Below are positions 11,006 to 22,949 of a stretch of 64,000 bases of DNA, in pieces. Source of the DNA: Epiperipatus broadwayi (taxonomy: Eukaryota; Onychophora; Udeonychophora; Euonychophora; Peripatidae). The stretch spans positions 3,995,001 through 4,059,000 of the forward strand of contig JAQFVV010006294.1 in assembly GCA_028023455.1 (NCBI GenBank), read 5' to 3'. Made by a program: the position numbers and the translations under genes. How positions within the stretch are numbered: position 1 is the stretch's first letter; each line of letters opens with the position of its first letter. The notes below the pieces were generated by a model. That model did not search any database, was not told the origin of the DNA, and saw nothing but the letters and a program-made list of their open reading frames with translations.

Positions 11006-11785
11006 GTAATATATATTAAGGCTATAAGCTTAACAGTATGCACCTAGATGTGACAGTAGGGACCTCTACAAATCTTAACACAAGATTAACAACTTTAAAA
11101 GACAAGAGCAACCACTCTTATCTTCGATCTACTTTTTAATTATATAGGCAAATCTAAAGCATTTTGATTTGAGAGAGTGATGCTATTAATTACTTCACTG
11201 ATTAAGTCCACAATTTCTATACAAGATAACATATGCAAAATCTTTCCATTTACAGCGAGTCAGTGTGAAGCTCTTATAATTAGAAATCTTTTAAGTCAAT
11301 TTAAAGTTGTAATTAATAATTTTTTAAGCATATACTCATTAACTAAGTAATATATATTAAGGCTATAACCTTAAGACTATACACCTAGATGCGATAGTAG
11401 GGACCTCTACAAATCTTAAATTTTAAAAGACAAGAACAGCCATTCTTATCTTTGACCTACTTTTTAATTATATAGGCAAATCTAAAGCATTTTGATTTGA
11501 GAACATGAAGCTTTTAACTACTTCACTGATTAAGTCCACAATTTTTATACAAGCTAGCGTATGCAAAATCATTCAATTTACAGCAAGTCATTGTGAAGCT
11601 CTTATCACAATTTAAAGTTATAATTAATAATTTTTTAAGCACATACTCATTACATAAGTAATATATATTAAGGCTATAACCTTAAGACTATTCGTCTAGA
11701 TGTGATAGTAGGGACCTCTTCAAATCTTAACTCAAGATTAATGACTTTAAAATACAAGAGCGGCCACTCTTATCTTCAACATTAT
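11006..11785 (+). repeat. Tandem repeat, 2.4 units of about 310-340 bp
   Basis: Three successive units start with GTAATATATATTAAGGCTAT at 11006, 11347 and 11658, giving periods of 341 and 311 bp. Each contains GATAGTAGGGACCTCT (or close variants) and ATAGGCAAATCTAAAGCATT; the third unit is cut off near 11785. The shorter second period reflects internal deletions. There is no open frame and no hammerhead core. It could be a small satellite or a tandemly inserted element. Confidence 0.85.
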
Positions 11786-12655
11786 TTGTATAATATTGTA
11801 ATGTATTGCATTCAGAGTTAGTAATATTTTTTTAAATGCAGGCTGAATTATTTTAAAATATACATATATGTAATATGTTTTTTTATTTCTTAAAGTTATT
11901 TAGTGTTCATATACTAATTCCTAAAATAAACATTGGTAAATAGAGAAATCATAGAACTGTGTTAGTATCGGTTTGTAAAGAGATTAGAATAAATTAAAAG
12001 AGCAGCTAAAATTGTTTTTACAAAAAATAATCCATATTAATTAATTACTCATTGGTTAATTAGTTACTCCATACCTTGGAAAGATACTGTGAATGTTCAG
12101 ATTGATGATCCAGGTATAAAAAAATAAATAAATAAATAAATAAAGAAGTTTGTTGATCTTATTTGATTTTTCCTTTGCTTAATAGATAGATAATGTAAGA
12201 TCTTGGAAATGTGGATTTAAATTTGATCACCATGGCAACCTTAAAACTTTTAAATAGAATTATATACTGTTGATTCTAGCTTTAAAATAAAAATAACTTC
12301 ACTATAATCAAACTTAAGAAAAACATATAAATAAATAAATAAAAATAAAAAAACAATTCAGTACAATATAAGTTTACTTAAATAGGATCGATATTATTTT
12401 ACATATTTCATATATGAATGCAGTCACCATAGTAACATTATTACATACAGTTCAATGTTTTTATGTTGTGTATATTTGTTTATAAATTAATTTAAAAAAA
12501 TATTATTATTAAAAATATAGATATGTGTAAATTATTGATGTTTATCAAGTAAATAAAAGGTTGTTATATCAATTTTGTATTTTGGTTTGTAAATAATAAA
12601 AAAATTGTAATCGAATTTGGATTTAATTTTCATGTATCTTTTTCTCCAAACTTAC
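11786..12655. other. AT-rich spacer with AAAT microsatellites
   Basis: (AAAT)n runs occur at about 12120-12143 and 12328-12345. No gene is seen. Confidence 0.5.
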
Positions 12656-12663
12656 CTTACGAA

Positions 12664-12850
12664 CCGCGCGAAAACTACTATAAAAAAATTGATAAAATTG
12701 AGGTTTATTTGAGTAATATTGGATGGTCGTCAAGATACGAGAAACGTCAGAAAGAGAACCTATAAAAAAGACGCGACAGAATATAACAGGACCTTTTCAT
12801 CATTTTGCTATAGTCAAGGACAGACCTATTTTCTGTGTCTTAACAAATAA
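12664..12850 (+). promoter_or_regulatory. Promoter-like block (E2F-type site, TATA box)
   Basis: A CpG-containing patch in AT-rich surroundings carries GCGCGAAA (12666-12673, an E2F consensus) and TATAAAAA (12761-12768). AACAAATAAAG (about 12842) could serve as a poly(A) signal. TATA and AATAAA within 90 bp is also the pattern of an LTR, so this may be a solo LTR rather than a host promoter. No partner LTR was found. Confidence 0.35.
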
Positions 12851-13099
12851 AGTTTTTTAATATTTTTTTTTGTGTGTAAAACCATAAAACATGGAAAAAT
12901 AGTTGAATTATCTGCCCGTTCAATCATTTAGAGGGCAGTTGCGAAAAGTTTCCAGGGAAGCGGCAGCAAAGTGTAAAAAAAAGAAACCTATGAAGTAAAA
13001 AAAAAAAAAAAATGCTTTATAAAAAAAAAAAGGTCGGCTATTTTTAATTTTAAAAAAACAAAAAAAAAAAACAAAGATATTTCTGTTTTTAAAAAAAAA

Positions 13100-13255
13100 A
13101 TGGATTTGCGTAAACATCGTCTCACGAGTAAAGGAACATGGACCAACTGGATCAATTCACATCATAAAAGGGCTAATCAAAGTGCACTCACCTCTTCGGA
13201 AAGAAAAAGAAAACTTTTAATGAAGCATTATAAAGTTTGCGATTATTATTTCTGA
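13100..13255 (+). CDS. Short basic ORF, unassigned
   Basis: ATG at 13100 opens a 51-residue frame ending at TGA 13253, directly after long A-rich tracts and 340 bp after the promoter-like block. The product would be strongly basic (MDLRKHRLTS..., a KRKRK-like patch SERKRKLLMKH). Base composition is less AT-biased than the flanks. I recognise no family. It could be an exon fragment, a retroelement leader or chance. Confidence 0.25.
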   Translation: MDLRKHRLTSKGTWTNWINSHHKRANQSALTSSERKRKLLMKHYKVCDYYF

Positions 13256-15100
13256 CAAAGAAACTTCTCTTTGCACCATAAGAACTGAAGTCAATCAATG
13301 GGCAAATAAATAGTGAACGAACAGACTCATATATATATGGTATGATTTTTTTTTTATATAAAATGTGCGTGTATTAATTTTTTTTTTATATGTAATAAAA
13401 GGGGGATGATTTTTTTTTTTAATTATCTCTAAAAGTAATATAATTTATTAAATGAAAATGATCGGAAAGACTCAAATATATTTATTATTTCATATTCATT
13501 TATCCGTTATTATTTTGATAAACAAATAGATTTTGATACCCTCCTATTTCACATCTTTGGTATCGGTTATATGTAAATTTTTCAGTAAAATATCCAAAAG
13601 CCTTTCCCTTCATTTACTCATTCATTTTTTTTTTGTCGTTATCGTTGTCGCAACACATTTAGAGATACACATAGTAATTTTATCATTTTTATTTAGTCAA
13701 TCAATCTAAAATATAAAGTCATTTCCGATGTATTTTATAATTAATCTTGCCAATTTTCTTTTATATAATCCAATAAATTGAGTTAATTTAAATATCAAGA
13801 CTAGTTTAATTATTTTGTTTTATTTGGATTGCATAAGACGACGTAGCTATTTAAGTAACAAGATTCAAACCCAGCTTGGTAAGTGAATTAGAATATAAGA
13901 TAAGGTATGTTTTGCTTATTAGTATTTTATTTTGTTTCCATATGAATTTTATATTTACATTTACATTCGAATATTATATATATATTCTCATTTATCTTAG
14001 TTAATATTACAAAGTCAATTATTTCATGTTTGTCTGATTCCGTCATAAAAATCTAAATAGATCGTACTTTATCGTTTGGTTCAGAATAATTCGTCTTGGA
14101 TATTTTTCTTAAACTCCTATAAAATGAAGAGAATAAACTTCATTGACCGATTTAATTGAATATTGTTTTGATTTGTATAAATATCAATTATAATCATATG
14201 TTTTAATTGTTGCCGGTCAATTTTTATTCAATTGTTTAAAATTTCAAACAGATTGTATTAATACTCACAGGTGAATAAACATCCAATAGAAACTTGATAT
14301 GTCTTTTATGTAATGTGGTTGGACATTGTAGAGTTAGAGATGAGCTAATAGAGTGTTGATATTAAACTCCAGTGAAGTATTCTATTTTAAAACATAAACG
14401 AAGCACTAATTAAGCATCACTTTATTGGAAGATATTACAAATTATTTATAAATTATTTTGTAGCTTCTTAGTAAACCATAGACGTATATTAATTTGTTTA
14501 AACATTTAAGTGAGTGCATAAATTTTCAAAGTGTTTATAAAATTATAATAAAACCAGTTGATGCCAACAGAAAATTATTAATTAAAGATTGAAGTAGAAA
14601 GAATTGTATATCGCTTATTGACACGAGTGTTTATCTTTCTATTTAGCGTTTATTAAAATAGATATATATATATTTGGGTTCAAGTATTATTTTGTTTTGA
14701 TATTTAAATAATGTCTATATGTAAAAAAAAAATGTTTTGTAAAGTACTATTACAGGTACTTAGAAGCTTATCCATTAAGTTAAAAAGGCAGCATCTTTAA
14801 ATAATAAAGTAGATTTAAATTACTATAACAGTAACAGGCTAATAAAATATATATTGGAATCTGTTTTAGTTATTAATTGGATTTGATTTTGATTAGATTG
14901 CCAATCAAGTAGTTAGCCTAATCCTATATTATTGTTTAGGGCAATAGTAGTTGGTTTCACTGCTCTTTGCAATTTATGTTGTAATTGTGATGGATTTGTT
15001 GATGTCTGGAGCAGATAGTCTCATTATTCCTTCATTTCACATATAACTTAAGTAAATTAAACTTTAAGAGAGATTATTTGTGCTTTGTGATGGTTTATTA
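13256..15100. other. AT-rich spacer
   Basis: No coding similarity is seen. The end of this stretch, up to about 15104 (GGTTTATTACA), may be the 3' end of an LTR belonging to the relic that follows. Confidence 0.4.
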
Positions 15101-15104
15101 CATA

Positions 15105-17250
15105 ATGGCGACCCGATTGAGCTAGACCAGATTAATTTAAATTAGATTTTTAGATTTTTATTATCAGATCAGATTGATCATCCTAACCATCACCTACATC
15201 CATCAATTCAATCAGTTACAAAATGGCACCAACATTTTGGGCCTTCTTTCTTCAATTTAAATGGAATACAGCATTCAACAATTCCGTCGGTTACAATACT
15301 AATAAACCCTTTATTAAGTATTTAGAAAGAGTTAAAGAATTTCATAGAATTAGCTCATATCCAAGGGTTATTCACTTCCTGTAGGCCCCCAAGTGAATGC
15401 AGGGAAATACAGATCTATATTTTATGTAAGCCTTTAAGTTACTCTTTTTAATAATAGCATTGTTATTATTTGTTATTAAAACTTATGCCTTATAATTTGT
15501 TGAGTCTGTTGCACCACTCTTTATATGTTTGACTAACCTGGGAATGCCATGTATGAAGATTCATCCTTCTTACATAGCATATTTTGCCATACATAGTGGA
15601 TATAAAACTGTGTTTCCACGCATTATTATCATAAATTTAGAAAAATTATAATAAAGGTTAATGTGATATTGTAGCTTTTTTTTTTATATTGATTTTGAAT
15701 CTTTGGAGAGAAATATTCTAGAAAAGGTTTCAGAAATATTCTTATAGGATTTTGATAGTCATATTGAAATTATTAGCCAATCACTCCTGAAAACACTTTA
15801 AAAGAGAAGTAGCAATTAAAAATAAAATTGGCTAATGCTGTTTTACAGTGTTGGCCATAGAAATAAGAAGTGTAATTGTTAGTCTTCAGACTGCTATTAA
15901 ACCAGTAAAAGAAGAACATTATGAACTAAATATCAATATTAACTAATGTGATAAATTAAGGATAAAGAGACATGATAAAAGAACTAACAATTTATATTTA
16001 AAAAATTCATTGATTTTGTGCCCATAGATAAGTCTTAATTACCATTTATCATTTGTATTGTATATTAAATTGCTAATTGCTCTTTAATTGGTTTATTAAA
16101 TTTGATTTATTGAGTGACATTTAAATTATTATTAAATCAATCAATATTTTCCTTATTATTAATTTGTTAATAAAATATAATTGAAGATGGGGATTTATTT
16201 ATTTTCTCTTACCATAAATAAATAAATAAAAAATATGGGCAAACCTTGTTCAGAGTTTACATGAAATGTCTGTGTAAATGAAATTTTAGTTTTGATAAAA
16301 AACATTGTAGTTAATTTTTTTTGTTCTTTAGTTATGTGTATATACTTTGCTTTATTTTCCACACTCTCTTTTATATTTATTAATAAGGGAATAAAAAATT
16401 AAGTTTAGGGCAGAGGAGTAATGAGGAGTCATTCATGATGGCCTATGTATTTTAGATAGGGTAAACTTTTTATGAAGATAAATCAGATCAACAAATCCAA
16501 TTTTTAAAATGTGTCTGTCATAAGTATATGTATCCCATTCTTACACATCTTTCAGATTTGAGTCTTAAGTAGACTACTGATCTATTGATAGCTTATTTTT
16601 TTTGCCCCAAACTGATATTTATCAATGCAACCAAGAAAATGATGAAAAGATAATTAATTACATTTCTGAATTAAGAAAATTGCCCCTATTTTGTGAATAC
16701 AAATATTTTCTAGGTAATGTTTTGAGAGATTGCTTCATTTGCAGTGTGAAAAATTATAGCCTATGGGGTCAAATGCTTAATAGATCCTAGAACTACCCTT
16801 AATTCTACCATATTTTAAGCATCTTTTACACAGTCAATAGTAGACCAGATCTCAGGACAAAAGATTTGCCTTGAAATTAAAGCAACTATCTAGAGTGATA
16901 AAATTGATTTATCTTTTAAATCAAAACCATAATCTCAAAGTAAAACTGTTCAACACCAAGTAAAGTTTGCTTTAGATATAATAGAAATCATTCACACAAA
17001 TAATGTTGATACTGCAGTCATGCTGGATATAATAAAAAAAACAAGTTTTCAAGTTCAAGAATAGAACCAGATATTAAAATACAGAAGGAAGAGAGATTAA
17101 ATTAATCATGTAAAAGTATCAAGAGATTCAAAAAAACTTTAATAAAACAGTTAATGTATCCATGCCAAAGTCCATTAGGAAAATCAAATCTCTATTTAGT
17201 GTTAGGTGTGATAACAACGAGGACAACAAAAGTATACATTAGTTAAGTTT
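15105..17250 (+). mobile_element. Highly eroded gypsy-type element (leader and gag)
   Basis: TGGCGACCCGATTGAGC at 15106 follows GGTTTATTACA, as a primer binding site follows an LTR end. An ATG at 15223 then opens about 55 codons with FIKYLERVKEFHRIS, resembling the start of gypsy gag. At 16605-16790 a frame reads INYISELRKLPLFCEYKYFL then NVLRDCFICSV. This is clearly the capsid segment of a gypsy gag (AELRKLxxxCxFxxxLxxxLRDxxVCGL in relatives). Around 17185-17215 a decayed knuckle-like segment may follow. The middle (15460-16590) is unclear and may contain insertions. No pol could be traced and no LTR pair was found. Confidence 0.5.
16605..16790 (+). pseudogene. gypsy gag capsid fragment
   Basis: About 60 codons, DIYQCNQENDEKIINYISEL through LRKLPLFCEY, GNVLRDCFIC and QMLNRS, correspond position by position to the capsid region of Ty3/gypsy gag proteins (xRxQxxxESVxxYxxELRxLxxxC then LRDRLVCG and QKRLL). 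It ends in a stop; similar sense continues beyond. This is a non-functional fossil of a different lineage from the two longer elements in the window. Confidence 0.65.
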
Positions 17251-17966
17251 TAATAAATGAAGCAAGTAAGTCTTTCACATAAAAAAAAATAATATCTTGA
17301 AATTTTTGGTAATAAGCAGGGATCACTAGTTTATTTTAAATGACAAACATAGTTTTGGATAGTCAAAATGTTATCAACATGCTAATCTTGGAAACAAATG
17401 CTCATGATGAATAGTAAAACTGCTGCTAGTTGAACCAAGATTGATCCTGAATTTTTAGAAATTACTGAATTGGATCCATGAAAAAAAAAAGCAGCATGCT
17501 TAATGGTATCATTGTCTCAAACTATTAATTGAAAATAATATCCAGGGTGTTGTGTTCATCCAAAAAATTTTAAATATAAAGATTTGGTCCATTCTAGTTT
17601 GGTAGTCCATTATAGATGCATATATAGAATATAGAATGTATTATTGTATCTGGTGCATAGCCATACTAAAAACAAATATAATCAGTAGTCTGATTCTGAT
17701 GTCTCTTAGTTAAGATTAAATGTTGGTCTTTGAGAAGCAAGTACTTTTTCAAAGTAGTTGATCATTTTTTCCAATGGTTAGAGATAATTGATCTTCTATT
17801 TGTCCATGCTATGTTAATAATTAAAATAGTCAAAAGAATATTTGCCTCGCAGTAGAACTGTAAGCTGTTGATGTTTTGATATTGCTACATTTTTAAAAAA
17901 CAATTTAAAACGTTTTGTTCTCATATTAACATAAATGCAAATTTCCCCAACTATCATTTCTTCCAG

Positions 17967-18109
17967 GCAAGAAAGTAGACGATCCAAGAAGCAAAGAAAT
18001 CTCACCAGAAAAGTGCAATAAAGAATTGAAACACTTATCTGAAAAAGATATTTTTAGCACAACATGCAAAATCAAGATCAGATATGGACAAGAAGCTCTA
18101 GAGAATATG
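17967..18109 (+). CDS. Candidate orphan coding exon
   Basis: A pyrimidine-rich tract ending CATTTCTTCCAG precedes 143 bases that are open for 47 codons and end ATG before GTATTA, a possible donor. The translation starts KKVDDPRSKEISPEKCNKEL and includes LSEKDIFSTTCKIKI. It is hydrophilic and has normal amino-acid balance, unlike chance AT-rich frames nearby. Reading requires one base from an upstream exon and ends in phase 0. I cannot assign a family and see no adjoining exons in the window. It may be an internal exon of a large-intron gene or the trace of another element. Confidence 0.35.
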
Positions 18110-19066
18110 GTATTACTATTAAAACACTATTACATTTGTTTTGTGACACTTGATTGTTAGTAACCTTGGAATTGTTTGTTAGTTGTTGTGCTTATATTCT
18201 TTAGTTTAAATTGAGAAATATAAACAATTTTGTAGCTTAAAGGTTTTTTTAAATAGTTTTAAATCATATTTTATAAACAGAATTATTCTGCATATATTTA
18301 TATCCTTCTTTTTTAATACATTAATTTTGAGCGAAGTTTATTGATTACCTGAATCTGATACAAGAGGATTCATATCAATATTATTTTGATTTACATTGTC
18401 TGTAACATTAACATTATCTTTGTAACTTTTTTTTTTTTAGAAAAAAAAATGCTATTAGTATTTACTGATATCTTCCTTATCCATTTTTCTCTATTTGTAT
18501 AATTCTTTTGAAGAACAGATACTGATATATTCATGTACCTACATTCCATTTTATGTTTAGTGACATCTTTAAACACTGCTTTAACATCATGAAGTAATAC
18601 TGGGATAACTAATCAATAATTTAAGAGTCTTTTTAGTTGGAAAAGTGATTTTTCATATAATATTATGCAATACTAATGACCAATTAATTTATTATAACTT
18701 AAATGCATAATTTAAAACCTGTTATTATTTGTAATTGATAGGTTTGTTTCAAACTTTTAGTATTATTTGTTTTAAAGAATCAAATAAATGTAAAATGAAA
18801 TGTATGTGCCCAACTATATTGGTCCTAATTTTTTTATTTTTCACATAAGAAATTCTATCTTTTTTTTTTTTATTTAATAAAAATTATAATGAATAAAAAT
18901 AAACTGTCTTTATAAAAACAACAAATAAAATATAAGTTAAAATCATGAAAATTATTTACTTTGGTTATTGCCAGCTTATAAACTGGGTGCATATCCCAAA
19001 TGAAGAAAGACTAGAAAGAGGTCTATTTCATCATTATTTTTTTTATCAAAATATTTTCCAGTATAT
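18110..19066. other. No gene seen
   Basis: AT-rich, with poly-T and poly-A tracts and no recognisable coding sequence. Confidence 0.5.
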
Positions 19067-19498
19067 GTGATCCAGATGAAACTTCAAAATAATTCAGTGG
19101 ATGTGGCTCTCATTTTTTTGAGAACTGCATTTGACTCAAGGGTATTGGCCTTCAACATCATAAGAAAATTGTTGTGGCCTAAAAATTTCAATAGACTTTG
19201 CTTTTCCATAGAAATATTTGAAAAAGATACTTCTTTCAAACAACAGTATACAAATCAGAAAATTGACAACTTTCTTAAGATTAAAATGGCTAGCATTCTG
19301 AGATCACCAGGTCTGAATGAAGAACACTGGGTTTATTTTGACGTTTCTTTGCAAAAAAAAAAAGATGAACAAAAAAAAAATCAAAATAATAAAACACTAT
19401 CATTGAACAACATAAGTTTTATTTGCACATTTCTTTATTTAAAAAAAAAAAAAAAACATTCTAACAATATAAATGAAGAAGACAAAGTTTATTTCTAG
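19067..19498 (+). CDS. Unassigned 143-codon ORF
   Basis: This is the longest plus-strand frame between the two gypsy elements that is not a recognised transposon. It sits just after a TTTTCCAG that could be an acceptor, about 1 kb downstream of the candidate exon at 17967. The first 100 residues are balanced (for example NEEHWVYFDVS near codon 95). The last 40 are lysine/asparagine-rich from A-runs and look like chance. No family is recognised, and it may not be coding. Confidence 0.2.
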   Translation: MIQMKLQNNSVDVALIFLRTAFDSRVLAFNIIRKLLWPKNFNRLCFSIEIFEKDTSFKQQYTNQKIDNFLKIKMASILRSPGLNEEHWVYFDVSLQKKKDEQKKNQNNKTLSLNNISFICTFLYLKKKKKHSNNINEEDKVYF

Positions 19499-20455
19499 AT
19501 TAAATTCTATATAGTAAAAAAGTATTTAGTACAACACATGTGTAAATGTTTCAGTTTTATCTTTTATTTTTTGTTATATTTTTTTAACTATATAAGTACA
19601 TATATTTTACATATGATAAATAAGCTGAATCTTCAGTTTATTGACTAGTTAATTATTTTAAAAAATCAAGAAAACAAAATGGAATGTAGGGACCTGTCTA
19701 TATCAGTACTGAAAAAGGCATTAATTGTAAATTTTTAATGAGATCTTTTTGAAAATCTGTATCAAGAAATTAATTTATTTTCACAGAAGTAACAAAAGGC
19801 TTATTTTAGAAATTTATGCTATAGTATTGGTTTTTTCTGAATCTATTCTTGTTCATTGAAAAGATTTTTAAAATTTGTCTGAAAGACTGATACAATTTTA
19901 AAAGTTACTCGTTTTATTATAATTAACACTTTATTTTATTTAGTTAAATACCAATATTTAAAAAATCTTCTTTATACGGATGATTTTGTAATAACTTTAT
20001 TTATATAATTGATAATAAAATAAACAGTGCTTGTCACATATGGGTTACAAATGAAACTAATCAATAAATTTCATATATTTTATTTAAAAAAAAAAAGGAA
20101 ATACAAGTAAAGATTCAATAAATACAACAATACAAAGAGTAAACCATGTAACCTATTAAAAAGTATTTGATTGACAATAAATCCATAAGAAATTAAAATC
20201 CAAAAAGATGTCCATGGAAAGTTTGTCAAAATCTATATGCAGTAAAAGTGTAGAAGTAATTTATAAGCATTTTTGTGATGTGTAAATGAAAATTTTCACC
20301 TGATTCTTTTTTTATGGCATATGCATTTTTTCATTTATTTATTTTTATACATGGATATTTTTTGGATTTTAATTTATTGTGGATTTATTATTATTAATTA
20401 CCTTCTTATTTTTTGTATCAATGTACATGTTAAATTTATTACTCGCCATCAATCC
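19499..20455. other. No gene seen
   Basis: AT-rich spacer without recognisable features. Confidence 0.5.
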
Positions 20456-22210
20456 ATAGTATAACGATCCAAACGAAGTGGGAGATCGCATCGCACCGCA
20501 CTGCACTACCAAAGGGCGCCATCTAGGCATTTGAGCCTAGAAAAATTTATAAAGTAGGTAGATACGCGCTGTTAGGATTCCACTTTATTTACATATTTAG
20601 ATCGTTAGCCCATTGTCACTAGCTCAGCGGAGACGCCGAGATAAAAATCTATAAATTTTATATCTTAAATATAAAAGAATAAAATAATAAAAGCCACAGC
20701 CAGAAATTAACACAGAAAAATATTTATTTACGCACATATAAAATCATTCTAAATTCGAGGAATAAGTTTAACATTTAGATTTTTATCTTAATTTTTAATT
20801 TTACATTTAAAATAGCTTGCTATAATGTTTAATATTTTATTTAGGGGGTCGAGTATGAATGGACTACATAGGTCTGCATTTGAAAGGAAAATATTCTTCC
20901 CTGATTTAACCTTAGGCAACAAATTTCGCAATCAACTGGCGCCAATCCATCTGATACATTCATGTATTCAATGTAGCATGATACGACAACACAAAATACT
21001 ATATTGTTAGGAATGTACATCTGAACAATAAGTAGAAATAGAGAAGACATTGACTCTCCACCAACAGGAATGTGACATCTGTGGGCAAGTAGGTCAATAA
21101 ACTAAAAACTCCATAGGAATGGACTGCGGTCTTCTGCCGACTTACAAACCCATCCATAGGCAAACAAAGGGTGTGTGGCGTATATCTATAATCCTGCCCG
21201 TAGCGGATCTCATACTACATCTACTAATTACACAAATATATCCAATCCATTGAACCAATTCAACTATGAAATGAATAACCTAAGATTACCCTCCCTTAAT
21301 ACAACTTTACAAAACTATATAGCCATTCGCGCCCGACTTAATTTTAACATTTATATACGTTCGCACAGATTTATTTAAAAATGTTGGGTATAGATCGATT
21401 ACACAGATTCCACAGTCAAAAACATTTCAAAATAAACATAAACGATCAAAATACAAAATTATTGATACCGACAATCGCAGAGGGAAACTTATAAGTAACC
21501 CAATAGTATTCACCATAAGATACTTGCGTTGTCACCAATAACTTAAAAGACATCCGAATAAATACATTTTAGATACTCACCGTAAGGTATCATTATTTAT
21601 CGAATGTCTATATATTTTGATCAAATATGAAAACCAAAATCTAATTAACCGCAAACGAATCCATGCAAGCATCTATAGACAACTTAAATGTAATGCATTT
21701 AATAATTTCTACAATAAAATATTACTACACATAAAAATATTAAAAGGGAAATGATTCTTTTAACAATCGGGAAAGATATAAAATTAACCATTATTAATTT
21801 GATTTAAAACTTACAAAAGTCAGATAAGAGTCCATTTTAAATAAGTTGGCTTGTTTATTACATTGTACAACTTGATGAAAGTTCTTGATTGATTTTAATA
21901 ATTGTTCATTTCCTATAGCTTACGGTAGCAGAGCTCCCGGTTCCTGGTGTCAATGTCCATGGAGTCTTTAATTGCAAGATCAATCTAATGTTCAGGAGGT
22001 GGCATTTGCTGGTTCATGGTATCAGTCATTTCATTTCAGAGATAAGTGGGAGAGAACGATAAAGTGCGTCTTTATCGCTCGTCTCCCCAACCAAGTTGAA
22101 AAAGCCCTTCAACTCAATATTTTTTCTTTTTATATCATCCACAAGGATTCACTGAACAAAACATCACTAATCTGTTTTTTCGTTATGGTCCGGGCCAAGG
22201 CTTAGTGCTT
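20456..22210. other. GC-richer block of unknown nature
   Basis: 20460-20640 and 20840-21230 are clearly less AT-rich than the surroundings and contain CpGs (GGGCGCCATCTAGG, GGAGACGCCGAG, a CTAGGC/GCCTAG hairpin near 20524-20541). Frames of 60-77 codons (20825, 21175, 21972) are open on the plus strand, but none matches a family I know. It could be a decayed transposon or a promoter and first exon. Confidence 0.3.
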
Positions 22211-22949
22211 CCATTTGTCAAGCTAAAATCTCTTTCTTCTCTTATCTAACTTTCCATCTGACTTTTTAATTAAACAGCTTTTAGATAATTAATAAACAAT
22301 CATTTCCTTTTATAGATTACAGGAATTAATTAATACCTGTTTTTATTTTAACTTACGTTATTTTTTTATTAAAATATTTTTATATTTCAATCTTGTATTT
22401 TTTTATTTAAAAAAAATACATTCAAATACTTTTTTTTTTTTTGTTTATGAAAAAAAAATATTTTTAAAGTTTAACATCTGTGCGAATGTATACACGTTTA
22501 ACAATGTTTTAATTTTAGCGTTTAGTTTTTTACTTTTATTTGCGAACTTTTAAGTTTTTATTTTAAATTAATGTAACGACATATTTATATATCGTTACAA
22601 TAGATTTGTTTGAAATTTAATTTTTTATCTAATTCATTACTAATTTAATATTTATGAAATGCATTTTGTAAAAAAAATGTATGAAAAATTATTTTCTATT
22701 TTTTATTTATTTAATTTACACATTATTATGTGGATGGAGACTTCATTCTGTAGTAAAGTAGATACTATATTAGCACCAAATAAACTGTTCAAGTCTTGCT
22801 TTTTCATATAATTCTCTTATTTCTTTACCATGTAAGGGGTAAACACAGTTGTTTGTAATTATAACATATTAACAACAGTTAGTGATTTTCCAATGGATTT
22901 TTATAAAACATATGATTGAATTAAGATGTTACAGATGTCTTTTGATTTC

